Of a stretch of 13,359 nt of DNA, positions 1 to 6,218 are shown in pieces (within the stretch, counting starts at the first letter, position 1; the number at the start of each line of letters is the position of its first letter). A model generated the notes under the pieces. It saw only the letters and a program-made list of their open reading frames with translations, was not told the DNA's origin and did no database searches. Location of the stretch: positions 1 through 13,359 of the forward strand of contig JAEDDA010000027.1 of the NCBI GenBank assembly GCA_016298185.1, written 5' to 3'. The DNA is from Bacilli bacterium (GTDB lineage Bacteria > Bacillota_I > Bacilli_A > RFN20 > CAG-826). Both the position numbers and the translations under genes were made by a program.

Positions 1-1
1 C

Positions 2-41
2 AAAAAAAGGCTTGATACCATCTTTTTATTGTATCAAACCT
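2..41 (-). terminator. Rho-independent terminator after tRNA-Glu
   Basis: Read on the minus strand, an 11-base-pair stem (AGGTTTGATAC pairing with GTATCAAGCCT, one G-U pair) closes a 12-base loop and is followed at once by a run of T. It lies 13 bases beyond the CCA end of tRNA-Glu and should end the gltX/tRNA-Glu transcript. The stem is complete and the T tract sits on the correct side, so the call is secure. Confidence 0.9.
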
Positions 42-53
42 ATGCTTTCAATA

Positions 54-130
54 TGGTGACCCTAACGGGATTCGAACCCGTGAATGTCGCCTTGAGAGGG
101 CGATGAGTTAAGCCGCTTCTCCATAGGGCC
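54..130 (-). tRNA. tRNA-Glu, anticodon CTC
   Basis: The minus strand folds into a full cloverleaf: acceptor GGCCCTA/TAGGGTC, a D-arm with GG in the loop, anticodon stem TCGCC/GGCGA around loop CTCTCAA (anticodon CTC, reading GAG), a five-base variable loop, T-arm ACGGG-TTCGAAT-CCCGT, discriminator A and an encoded CCA. It decodes glutamate. CTC is the less common Glu isoacceptor in AT-rich genomes, where TTC normally does most of the decoding. It sits 40 bases downstream of the gltX stop on the same strand, so synthetase and substrate may share a transcript. Confidence 0.95.
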
Positions 131-158
131 AGTAAGCTTAGCGCTAAGCGCTTTGCTT

Positions 159-164
159 ATTATA
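159..164 (-). promoter_or_regulatory. Possible -10 box for tRNA-Glu
   Basis: A perfect TATAAT on the minus strand lies between the gltX stop and tRNA-Glu, about 28 bases before the mature tRNA 5' end. The sequence 17 bases further upstream, inside the gltX 3' end, is a poor -35 (TTTCTT). Between the box and the tRNA is a GC-richer palindromic stretch (AGCGCTTAGCGCT core, about 140-153) that could fold in the 5' leader and be processed. This may give the tRNA its own promoter, but a chance match in AT-rich DNA is quite possible. Confidence 0.35.
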
Positions 165-170
165 AGTTAA

Positions 171-1841
171 TTATTTTAATAAAGAAATAACTTTATCGAT
201 TCTCTTATCACATTCCTTTTTGTCTAAAATGCGCATCACATAATAGAGGTTTGGAGAATTCTTTCTACCTGTTAAGGCAATACGTAAGATTTCAGCGACA
301 TCACCCACTAAGCCTTTAAAGGATTCTGGGTTTGCTTTATATTCGCCTCTATTTCCGGCGTAACCATGTTTAACAGCGATTTCTTTCATGTTAGCGAACC
401 AAGATTGTTCATCTTGTTTTAAAGATAAACCTTCTTTTAATGCTTCTAAGATTTCGATGATATCTTCTTTTGTGACTTTTTCATTAAATGGTAATGGATT
501 GTTTAAGATTTCATCATAATGTTCTTCATAGAAGAAACCGATTCTTTCAATTAAATCACCAAACTTCTCGTAGTCTTTTCTTGGGTTTTCTTTATCTTTT
601 TCGATGTACATGATGTCACCAAAATAATCAGGATTTCTACTAATTAACTCATAGAGTTCTGGTTTAAATGCTTTCGCATATTCACTCGCTCTAGCAATAA
701 CTTCTTCTCTAGTCATCTTACCGATGATTTCTCTAGCAAAGAAATTGAGTTTTCCTGTATCAAATAAAGCGCCATCTAAAGACATATTATTGAAGGAGAA
801 CAAGAAGTTTTCCATACCTTCAAATTTGTTATTTAAAATCCATTCTTCAAAGTTTGTATTTGCGATAGTCATCAAATACATGATTAAGGCTTCCGCTGGA
901 TAGCCATCTTGGATGAAGTAACTAACCGCAGCTTCGTTATCTTTACGTTTGGATAATTTTCTCTTATTTCCGGTCACTTCATCAATCTTCATAATGACTG
1001 GTAAATGTGCGTATTTAGGAGCTTTCCAGCCCATGGCTTCAAATAATTCAACGTGAATTGGTAAGGAAGAAATCCATTCTTCACCACGGATAACGGTTGT
1101 GGTTCTCATAAAGTGATCATCCACGCAGTGGGCAAAGTGATATGTTGGTAAACCATCACCCTTATAAATAACGATATCTTGGTCGTTTTGCGCGATTTCA
1201 AAATCACCATGAACCATATCATGAACTGTAATTTTATTTAAATGATTACCATTGCTCTTAAATCTAATGACAAATGGATCGCCTCTTTCGATTCTTTTCT
1301 TTGCCATATCAGGAGATAAATTACGGCATCTAGCAAATTCACCATAATATCCAGGATTTAATTTATGAGCTTCTTGTTCTTTTCTAATTTCTTCTAGTTC
1401 TTCTGGAGAACAGAAACACGGGTACGCTCTTCCTTTTTCAATTAAATATTTAATTGCGACTTTATAAATATCGGCACGTTTAGATTGGATATAAGGACCA
1501 TAGTTACCTTCTTCATGATCACCGAGATATCCTTCATCAGGAATGATATTAAAGATTTTTAATTGAGATAAAAGTTGTTCACCACTACCTTGGATTTCTC
1601 TTTTGGTGTCTGTATCTTCTAATCTAATGTAGAAAATACCACCGCTTTGGCTAGCGACTTTACGACAAATCATTGAAGTGAATAAGCTGCCTGTATGTAA
1701 GAAACCTGTTGGGCTAGGAGCAAATCTTGTTACTTCCGCACCTTCTTTAAGTTTTCTTTCAGGATATCTTTTTTCTAAATCTTCAATAGTTTCTTTAATA
1801 TCTGGAAATATAATGTTTGCTAATTCTTTATTTGTAATCAT
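171..1841 (-). CDS. gltX: Glutamate--tRNA ligase (glutamyl-tRNA synthetase)
   Basis: Class I aminoacyl-tRNA synthetase, 556 aa, cytosolic. It activates glutamate with ATP and charges tRNA-Glu. The ATP-site signatures are visible: FAPSPTGFLHTG at 40-51 (HIGH-type, with HTGS in place of HIGG) and KLSKR at 295-299. A C142-x-C144...C172 set after the first half of the Rossmann fold resembles the zinc-binding insertion of bacterial GluRS. The protein is longer than the roughly 480 aa of most bacterial GltX, partly through a 40-residue N-terminal segment before the FAPSPTG motif, which I believe is usual in a clostridial/Erysipelotrichia-type subgroup. The ATG at 1841 is preceded by AAAGAGG at suitable spacing. 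Downstream on the same strand is tRNA-Glu(CTC). No gatCAB is in view, so whether it also charges tRNA-Gln cannot be judged here. Confidence 0.95.
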   Translation of the reverse strand: MITNKELANIIFPDIKETIEDLEKRYPERKLKEGAEVTRFAPSPTGFLHTGSLFTSMICRKVASQSGGIFYIRLEDTDTKREIQGSGEQLLSQLKIFNIIPDEGYLGDHEEGNYGPYIQSKRADIYKVAIKYLIEKGRAYPCFCSPEELEEIRKEQEAHKLNPGYYGEFARCRNLSPDMAKKRIERGDPFVIRFKSNGNHLNKITVHDMVHGDFEIAQNDQDIVIYKGDGLPTYHFAHCVDDHFMRTTTVIRGEEWISSLPIHVELFEAMGWKAPKYAHLPVIMKIDEVTGNKRKLSKRKDNEAAVSYFIQDGYPAEALIMYLMTIANTNFEEWILNNKFEGMENFLFSFNNMSLDGALFDTGKLNFFAREIIGKMTREEVIARASEYAKAFKPELYELISRNPDYFGDIMYIEKDKENPRKDYEKFGDLIERIGFFYEEHYDEILNNPLPFNEKVTKEDIIEILEALKEGLSLKQDEQSWFANMKEIAVKHGYAGNRGEYKANPESFKGLVGDVAEILRIALTGRKNSPNLYYVMRILDKKECDKRIDKVISLLK

Positions 1842-1877
1842 TTTTAATGCCTCTTTTTCATTCTAATTGAAATTCTA

Positions 1878-1905
1878 TTGCAACTTTATTTTATTTTGCT
1901 ATAAT
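1878..1905 (+). promoter_or_regulatory. Promoter of tRNA-Gly
   Basis: TTGCAA (1878-1883), a 16-base spacer and an extended -10, TGC-TATAAT (TATAAT at 1900-1905), lie 31 bases before the tRNA 5' end. A sigma-A-type promoter with an extended -10 fits a strongly expressed stable RNA. Confidence 0.75.
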
Positions 1906-1936
1906 AATTCTCGCGATTTGGAAACAAATCCAAGTT

Positions 1937-2010
1937 GCAGGTGTAGTTCAGTGGTAGAACGTAACCTTGCCAAGGTTAATATGCGGGTTCGATTCCCGTC
2001 ACTTGCTCCA
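1937..2010 (+). tRNA. tRNA-Gly, anticodon GCC
   Basis: Complete cloverleaf: acceptor GCAGGTG/CACTTGC (one G-U), standard D-arm TAGTTCAGTGGTAGAAC, anticodon stem TAACC/GGTTA with loop TTGCCAA (anticodon GCC), T-arm CGGG-TTCGATT-CCCG, discriminator T and encoded CCA. It reads GGC/GGT glycine codons. It is a monocistronic plus-strand unit between two minus-strand genes, with its own promoter and terminator. Confidence 0.97.
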
Positions 2011-2018
2011 AACGCTTA

Positions 2019-3062
2019 TTAAGATCCTCCGGGATCTTTTTTATTATCTTCTCCTTCGTGTTCATCATTTAATGGTCCATCCATATCAGATAAGGTCTCT
2101 TCTAATCTTTCTTTTTCTTGTTTGGAGAGTTCTATATCAGATTGAAGATTACCGATTATGGAAGTAGTTACTGACTTAGTAACTTGGTTATATAAGCTTG
2201 CATACATATCATAGAAGGCTTGTTGATTAGAGAAATAAAATGGGAGGAAGAAGGTCGCTAAAACCGCAGAACCCACTAAAGCAAATGGCAAGATCTTCAT
2301 CAAATCATGATAGAAGAAATAGCCAAATACCGCACCACCAGCAAAACCTAAACCCACTAAAACATATAATGGCCATTGGAGAGATAAGTAATTTCTCGCC
2401 ATTTCCATACGTCTTCCTCTTAATGAGAATTGATAAACGAGTTTAGCGAATCTAGAATCAGTTCTTTTTAATTGCATCTTGTAATAAATCATCATTGAGT
2501 ATCTTGATAAATTATAAATAAAGAAGATTAAAGCGATACCACATGCAGGAACAAAAGAAATAACTATGTATTGTAAAAGCAAATAGTTATTTGCATTTAA
2601 CTGGTTGACGATGTCTTCATATGTAAATTCATAAGAATATAAAAGTTGATATAACGAATTAACAGATGATTCAAACTGTGGATTAAACATATAGATTAAG
2701 AATGATGCCACTGAAGAAACCACAGTCTCCACAATTAAGAATAAAAGTAATGATTTAACAAAATTAAAGATTACGGAAAATGTTCCGAAGAAATCTCTTT
2801 TGAAATATAAAGCGAATGTTCTAAAGCTACTTGTCATAGTGATTTGTGCATCAGTTTTAAGCATGACGTGTTGAATAGTCGCGCAAAAAATCACTGGTAC
2901 AACAAGTAATGGAATGGTTAAAAATGATAAGAAAGGCACAAGTAAATCAATGGCTAAAATCGCAGCCACCAAAAAACCAGTCGTAATACCTAAAATCCAA
3001 CAGGAAACAGGTGAATGACGATAGTAATATAACGCTTGTTGTTTTAACTTACTTCTTTGCAT
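2019..3062 (-). CDS. Polytopic membrane protein of unknown function
   Basis: 347 aa, not recognised. It has about six hydrophobic segments (roughly 20-42, 45-64, 96-125, 163-188, 230-250, 257-277), basic cytosolic-looking loops (KMQLKR, LRGRRMEMAR) and a long charged, acidic C-terminal tail (about 306-347) rich in E/D/K. Conserved catalytic motifs are not evident; a Cys at 174 and His-containing loops are the only polar features in membrane regions. The ATG at 3062 lies within the 3' end of the NERD-like gene (14-base overlap) and has only a weak purine-rich upstream stretch, suggesting translational coupling. It is the last gene of the RDD/NERD-like/membrane set, so a shared envelope role is an inference. 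No minus-strand terminator follows; transcripts would run antisense through tRNA-Gly towards gltX. Confidence 0.85.
   Translation of the reverse strand: MQRSKLKQQALYYYRHSPVSCWILGITTGFLVAAILAIDLLVPFLSFLTIPLLVVPVIFCATIQHVMLKTDAQITMTSSFRTFALYFKRDFFGTFSVIFNFVKSLLLFLIVETVVSSVASFLIYMFNPQFESSVNSLYQLLYSYEFTYEDIVNQLNANNYLLLQYIVISFVPACGIALIFFIYNLSRYSMMIYYKMQLKRTDSRFAKLVYQFSLRGRRMEMARNYLSLQWPLYVLVGLGFAGGAVFGYFFYHDLMKILPFALVGSAVLATFFLPFYFSNQQAFYDMYASLYNQVTKSVTTSIIGNLQSDIELSKQEKERLEETLSDMDGPLNDEHEGEDNKKDPGGS
2021..2042 (+). terminator. Rho-independent terminator of tRNA-Gly
   Basis: The stem AAGATCC (2021-2027), loop TCCG and GGATCTT (2032-2038) are followed by TTTT on the plus strand, 10 bases after the tRNA CCA. 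The hairpin overlaps the last codons and part of the stop codon of the opposing membrane-protein gene, so its bases encode that protein's C-terminal K-D-P-G-G-S. There is no T tract on the minus strand, so it should act only on the tRNA transcript. Confidence 0.85.
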
Positions 3063-3693
3063 ACTTTTTTGTCTTTCTATTTAACTTATCAATCGCTTGA
3101 ACCGCACTAGCTAATTGTTCTTGGTTGATATTACCAATTGGGCGGGACTCAATTGCATTGAGTAGCATCCTAAACTTATTAGCTTGGACGATATAGTGAT
3201 GTTTGGATGAGGACATAATTCCCACATTACAGTTCTTATTAACAAGAGATACACCAATCATCAAAGATGAATTAATACCAGTAATTAATGAAAGTTTCCC
3301 AATAAGTTTCTTGTTATCAAGAAGGAGATTATCCATGTACTTCTTTTTACCGGTTCTACTGATAAAGATTAATGAGGCATCTGTATCTTTGCCTTCGATG
3401 TCACCATCAAAGTAATAATCGTTAATGATGTAAATATATTTGTTAGCAAACAAAATATGATCAATCTTCCCGACATGGGTATCATCAATTTTAAACATGA
3501 AATTATTGATGAGATAGAGGTCTTGATATAAAGCTTCTTTATAAATAAAGCGGTAATAATAATATTTAAATTCTTTCTTCATTCTTCTCTTACGAAGCGG
3601 GAAAAAGATTAAACAAAAAATACCCGCTATTACGATGATTGGAACAATGATTAAAAAGGCGACTTGTCCAGCAGAAAATTTATCCAATATCAT
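3049..3693 (-). CDS. Membrane-anchored NERD-like protein, active site degenerate
   Basis: 214 aa. One N-terminal membrane helix (about 8-32) is followed by a basic stop-transfer RKRRMKK and a cytosolic domain. Residues 57-101 follow the NERD (nuclease-related) pattern: QDLYLINN, then K-I-D78-H-I, then YIYIINDYYFDGDIEG aligning with the family's G-I-F-V-I-E-x-K-N-Y-x-G-x-I-x-G. The family E-x-K is replaced by N91-D92-Y93, so the two catalytic residues after the retained D78 are absent. A later LLLDNKKLIGKL segment would fit the NPI/Q helix of NERD. I infer a non-catalytic binding domain rather than a nuclease. The ATG has a good AAGGTGG site about 9 bases upstream, inside the RDD gene, which it overlaps by 14 bases. 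The NERD assignment is by eye and moderately sure. Confidence 0.6.
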   Translation of the reverse strand: MILDKFSAGQVAFLIIVPIIVIAGIFCLIFFPLRKRRMKKEFKYYYYRFIYKEALYQDLYLINNFMFKIDDTHVGKIDHILFANKYIYIINDYYFDGDIEGKDTDASLIFISRTGKKKYMDNLLLDNKKLIGKLSLITGINSSLMIGVSLVNKNCNVGIMSSSKHHYIVQANKFRMLLNAIESRPIGNINQEQLASAVQAIDKLNRKTKKYAKK

Positions 3694-4141
3694 ATAAAGA
3701 CACCACCTTTGTAGAAGTTAAAATATCGTAGAAATTCTTTCCTTTTTCGTTACACATTAATGATACAGGATCGAATATAAGAGTAAGACCTAAAGAAAGA
3801 ACGAGACAAATTACATAAATGAATGAACGCATAAATAAATTTATGAATGTGAGTTCAGTGCCGTTAGTTCTAATATAAACTAGGCGCATCAATTTCATAC
3901 CTAATGTCGCATTTTTGAATAACAAGGTAGTGAGTGATAGATATAAAATCCAGACTAGAACACTACCAATAAAGGAAAACACAAACCACAAAATATCGCC
4001 AGTAACTAGGTTATTGTTTTGTATTACTCTCACTAAATTAATTGATGGAGCAATACAAATAGCGACAAGTAAAATAAGCATCACTAGTCCATCGATTAGT
4101 GAAGCAAGGATTCTATTGAGTTTGAAATTGATGCTACTCAT
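3680..4141 (-). CDS. RDD-family membrane protein
   Basis: 153 aa from the ATG at 4141. The RDD pattern is visible: near the N-terminus R-I-L-A-S-L-I-D-G, in the middle NATLGMKLMRLVYIRTNG followed by a membrane-entry segment with FMRSF, and near the end GKNFYDILTSTKVV (the usual 'hD.l..T.Vv' ending). Three to four membrane helices are evident (about 12-32, 50-73, 107-130). RDD proteins are small integral membrane proteins; some act in ion or osmolyte homeostasis, but most are unassigned. The frame is open up to a TTG at 4195 directly after the Nudix stop, but that stretch holds a terminator hairpin and a -10 box, and TTG has no ribosome site, so I chose ATG 4141. This start also lacks a clear Shine-Dalgarno sequence. 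The next gene overlaps by 14 bases. Confidence 0.8.
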   Translation of the reverse strand: MSSINFKLNRILASLIDGLVMLILLVAICIAPSINLVRVIQNNNLVTGDILWFVFSFIGSVLVWILYLSLTTLLFKNATLGMKLMRLVYIRTNGTELTFINLFMRSFIYVICLVLSLGLTLIFDPVSLMCNEKGKNFYDILTSTKVVSLYDIG

Positions 4142-4151
4142 ACCAGCACTA

Positions 4152-4160
4152 ATTATAGCA
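4152..4160 (-). promoter_or_regulatory. Extended -10 promoter in front of the RDD gene
   Basis: On the minus strand TGC-TATAAT (TATAAT at 4157-4152) lies only 10 bases before the ATG at 4141, predicting a start of transcription about 4 bases before the start codon. The -35 position falls in the preceding hairpin and matches poorly (CTTATT), but an extended -10 can compensate. It would make the RDD/NERD-like/membrane genes independent of the Nudix gene. Confidence 0.5.
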
Positions 4161-4186
4161 AAAATGCCCTTAAAAATAAGGACATT
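4160..4186 (-). terminator. Terminator between Nudix and RDD genes
   Basis: Read on the minus strand, AATGTCCTTA and TAAGGGCATT form a 10-base-pair stem (one G-U) with a TTTT loop, followed by three more T (a run of five counting the stem end). It begins 10 bases after the Nudix stop. The T tract is short, so read-through is likely. The hairpin abuts the extended -10 of the next promoter. Confidence 0.65.
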
Positions 4187-4195
4187 TATAAACAA

Positions 4196-4804
4196 TTAAT
4201 CAAATATGGTCTGCCCGTCTCTAGCGGCAAGAATCATTCTTAATAGTTCTTCCTTGCTAGTTTTACGAGAAACTTCTGGTAAATTATCGATATCAAACCA
4301 ACCTACATCATCAGTTTCATATTCGTGCTCATGAAGGTCGCCAATTAGCTTCCCTTCAAAGACGATAACATACTCTGGAATAGAAGCTGAACTTTTAAAT
4401 GGAGTCCTATCACAAACACCCACTAAACGCACTACTTCAATATCGGCGCCTGCTTCTTGTGAGCATTCGTTTTTTGCTGTCTTGCTTGGCGAATCATATA
4501 AGTCTGCCCAACCACCAGGAAGAGAATAAGTTCCTAAGGCTACTTCTCTAACCATCATCACTTTAGTTCTGTCTTTGTTTAAGATTACAGTTCTAACAGA
4601 TATATTTGGTGTTGGATAAATATCTTTATTAAAGTAATTAGGTCTATCTAAATTAACTTGCTCAAATTCTTCTAAGAATCTTTTAGATAAATCGTTTATT
4701 TCTGTATAGTTAGTTATCGCATATGGATCTTTACTATAAGTAAGTCCAATCTTAGCGATAGCTTGAATTTTAATAATGTAATCGTAAATATTTTTGCTAT
4801 CCAT
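4196..4804 (-). CDS. Nudix hydrolase, YjhB-like with N-terminal helper domain
   Basis: 202 aa, cytosolic, probably hydrolysing a nucleoside diphosphate linked to another moiety (ADP-ribose or a nucleotide sugar). Residues about 7-55 (IIKIQAIAKIGLTYSKDPY...) match the N-terminal domain found with Bacillus YjhB-type Nudix proteins. The Nudix box is at 98-120: G98-x5-D104-x7-N112-E113-C114-S115-Q116-E117-A118-G119-A120. Compared with G-x5-E-x7-REUxEExGU, Arg is Asn and one metal-binding Glu is Gln116; Glu113 and Glu117 remain. The ATG at 4804 has GGTGA 4 bases upstream and a promoter just before it. It is the first gene of a minus-strand group but is followed by a terminator, so it may be transcribed alone. 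The substrate cannot be read from the sequence. Confidence 0.85.
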   Translation of the reverse strand: MDSKNIYDYIIKIQAIAKIGLTYSKDPYAITNYTEINDLSKRFLEEFEQVNLDRPNYFNKDIYPTPNISVRTVILNKDRTKVMMVREVALGTYSLPGGWADLYDSPSKTAKNECSQEAGADIEVVRLVGVCDRTPFKSSASIPEYVIVFEGKLIGDLHEHEYETDDVGWFDIDNLPEVSRKTSKEELLRMILAARDGQTIFD

Positions 4805-4819
4805 AAAATCACCAATAAA

Positions 4820-4848
4820 ATTATACTCGTTTTGATTTTATATTTTAA
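4820..4848 (-). promoter_or_regulatory. Promoter of the Nudix gene
   Basis: On the minus strand TTAAAA (4848-4843), a 17-base spacer and a perfect TATAAT (4825-4820) lie 15 bases before the ATG. Predicted transcription start is near 4813, giving a very short leader that holds only the GGTGA site. It stands back to back with the start region of the plus-strand SPFH-like gene. Confidence 0.65.
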
Positions 4849-4877
4849 TATCGCTGAAATGAATATATTATTTTTAC

Positions 4878-5321
4878 ATGGATACGATTATAAACCTCTC
4901 CGCTTTAGATACCGCTTTATTAATAAGCCTAGGCATAATTGTTGCATTAGGCATTTTAGTTTTCTTTTTAGCGGGATTACACCGCGTTCCAAAAAATCAC
5001 GCGATTGTCATTAATAAAGTTGGACAATTCCATTGTGTATACACAAGAGGCGTTCATTTTAAGATGCCTATAGTCTACCAAAGAGCAGGAATCTATCCTT
5101 TATCACCAATGGTGCAAAAATACATCGCAAATAACGGAAATCACTTAGATGTCACTTTCCAAATCATAGATGTGGAAAAGTATCATAAAAATCATATTAC
5201 TTTAAACGATTTAATGAAGAGAATCGAAAAAGAAAACAGTGAAATCAACTTCACTGTTCTTTCTGATAAATTCGCCTTATTTGGCTTGAAATTTATTAAT
5301 ATTACTAAATCCCTTAATTAG
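4878..5321 (+). CDS. Miniature SPFH/band-7-like membrane protein
   Basis: 147 aa. One membrane helix (about 12-33) is followed by VPKNHAIVINKVGQF...RGVHFKMPIVYQRAGIYPL (37-75), the pattern that opens SPFH/band-7 domains (stomatin, prohibitin, flotillin), then a DVTFQIIDVEKYHKN strand region, and at the end FALFGLKFINIT, resembling the closing strand of the domain. The middle and the usual C-terminal coiled coil are missing, so it is about half the size of a stomatin. Family members organise membrane protein complexes; a role here is not known. There is no Shine-Dalgarno site; TATATT lies at 4864-4869, 8 bases before the ATG, which suggests a leaderless transcript. Its TAG stop overlaps the cdaA TAA in a convergent tetranucleotide. 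The assignment rests on motif recognition by eye. Confidence 0.65.
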   Translation: MDTIINLSALDTALLISLGIIVALGILVFFLAGLHRVPKNHAIVINKVGQFHCVYTRGVHFKMPIVYQRAGIYPLSPMVQKYIANNGNHLDVTFQIIDVEKYHKNHITLNDLMKRIEKENSEINFTVLSDKFALFGLKFINITKSLN

Positions 5322-6139
5322 TCTTCTTGACCAGGTTGATTGCTCTTATCATTCATATAATTTTCAAAGACTCTTAAAAAGATACTTTGATCAACAGATT
5401 CAAGTTCTCCGTTAACAGCGAAGCTTATTCTTCCTGTTTCTTCAGAAACAACAACTGTAACGGAATCGGATATTTCACTTATGCCAATGGCGGCTCTATG
5501 ACGAGAACCGTATTTACCAGCGAATGGTTTTGTTGTTGGTGTAAAGAAGACAGAAGCGGCAACGATTTCATTACCATGAATGACAACTGCACCATCGTGT
5601 AATCTTGTACCAGTATAGAAGATTGTTAATAAAAGTTCTGGAGAGACAGGCGCATTCACTGGAACACCGTTTTTAATAATATCCTTTAATGATGTATTTC
5701 TTTCAAATGTAATAATCGCACCAGTTTTAGTTTTACTTAGTTGGATAACTGCGGTTTCAATCTTTTTATAAAGTTGTTCGCGGTTATAAATCTTTTCAAC
5801 ACCAAAACTAACTGGCTTTGCGGATGTTTTCCTAAATGGATTAGCAATAAATGCACGTAAATCACCAAGATTTGCAAATAAGCAAATTGAAACTGCAGCC
5901 ACTGCTACACCTGTAAGAATAATGAGAACAGCATCTAAATTTAATAAATAAGCAGCAATAGTTAAGATTGCATCCACTGCTAAGATAATGAATGCCGCTT
6001 TACGACGACAAACTTTAGAAAATGTAAAAAAGAGTAAGCCAAAAATGACGACAATTAAGACGAGGGTGACAATCATTTGAATAATGCCTTTATCCCAAGC
6101 GAATGTAAAACTTGGTTGATTGGCGTCAGCTAATACCAT
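5318..6139 (-). CDS. cdaA: Diadenylate cyclase CdaA (c-di-AMP synthase)
   Basis: 273 aa, the same length as Bacillus and Listeria CdaA. It condenses two ATP to cyclic di-AMP, a signal for potassium and osmolyte balance and cell-wall homeostasis, at the inner membrane face. Three N-terminal helices (about 18-40, 47-67, 69-88) precede the DAC domain, with the catalytic D182-G183-A184 (LHDGAVVI) and R213-H214-R215 (GSRHRAAIGISE) motifs intact. The frame is open to a TTG at 6163 and has an ATG at 6145, but AAAGGAG sits 8 bases before the ATG at 6139 and only 2 before that at 6145, so I place the start at 6139. It has its own promoter upstream. The usual partners cdaR and glmM are not next to it: a convergent SPFH-like gene lies downstream. 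Confidence 0.95.
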   Translation of the reverse strand: MVLADANQPSFTFAWDKGIIQMIVTLVLIVVIFGLLFFTFSKVCRRKAAFIILAVDAILTIAAYLLNLDAVLIILTGVAVAAVSICLFANLGDLRAFIANPFRKTSAKPVSFGVEKIYNREQLYKKIETAVIQLSKTKTGAIITFERNTSLKDIIKNGVPVNAPVSPELLLTIFYTGTRLHDGAVVIHGNEIVAASVFFTPTTKPFAGKYGSRHRAAIGISEISDSVTVVVSEETGRISFAVNGELESVDQSIFLRVFENYMNDKSNQPGQED

Positions 6140-6169
6140 TTGCATCTCTCCTTTAATTTTCAATTAAGT

Positions 6170-6198
6170 ATTGTATCAATGTTATAGGTTCTTTTCAA
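6170..6198 (-). promoter_or_regulatory. cdaA: Promoter of cdaA
   Basis: On the minus strand TTGAAA (6198-6193), a 17-base spacer and TACAAT (6175-6170), five of six matches to each consensus hexamer. Transcription should start near 6163, leaving a leader of about 24 bases with AAAGGAG. The -35 lies inside a small inverted repeat (TAGGTT...AACCTA, about 6184-6201) that might be an operator, with no direct evidence. Confidence 0.75.
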
Positions 6199-6218
6199 CC
6201 TACGAAAAGATATAAAAA

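Noticed and set aside
4142..4195. An 18-residue N-terminal extension of the RDD protein from a TTG at 4195
   Set aside because: The stretch has no ribosome site and contains a terminator hairpin and a -10 box; the RDD motif begins right after the ATG at 4141.
4763..5014. A plus-strand frame of 83 codons over the Nudix/SPFH-like junction
   Set aside because: It overlaps the Nudix promoter and start antisense and the SPFH-like gene in another frame, has no ribosome site and no recognisable motif.
5290..5335. A terminator between the convergent SPFH-like and cdaA genes
   Set aside because: Only a 5-base A/T-rich pairing (ACTAA/TTAGT) is possible and no T tract follows on either strand.
6140..6163. 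A longer CdaA from a TTG at 6163 or ATG at 6145
   Set aside because: AAAGGAG lies within this stretch with proper spacing only to the ATG at 6139, and the resulting 273 aa equals the usual CdaA length.
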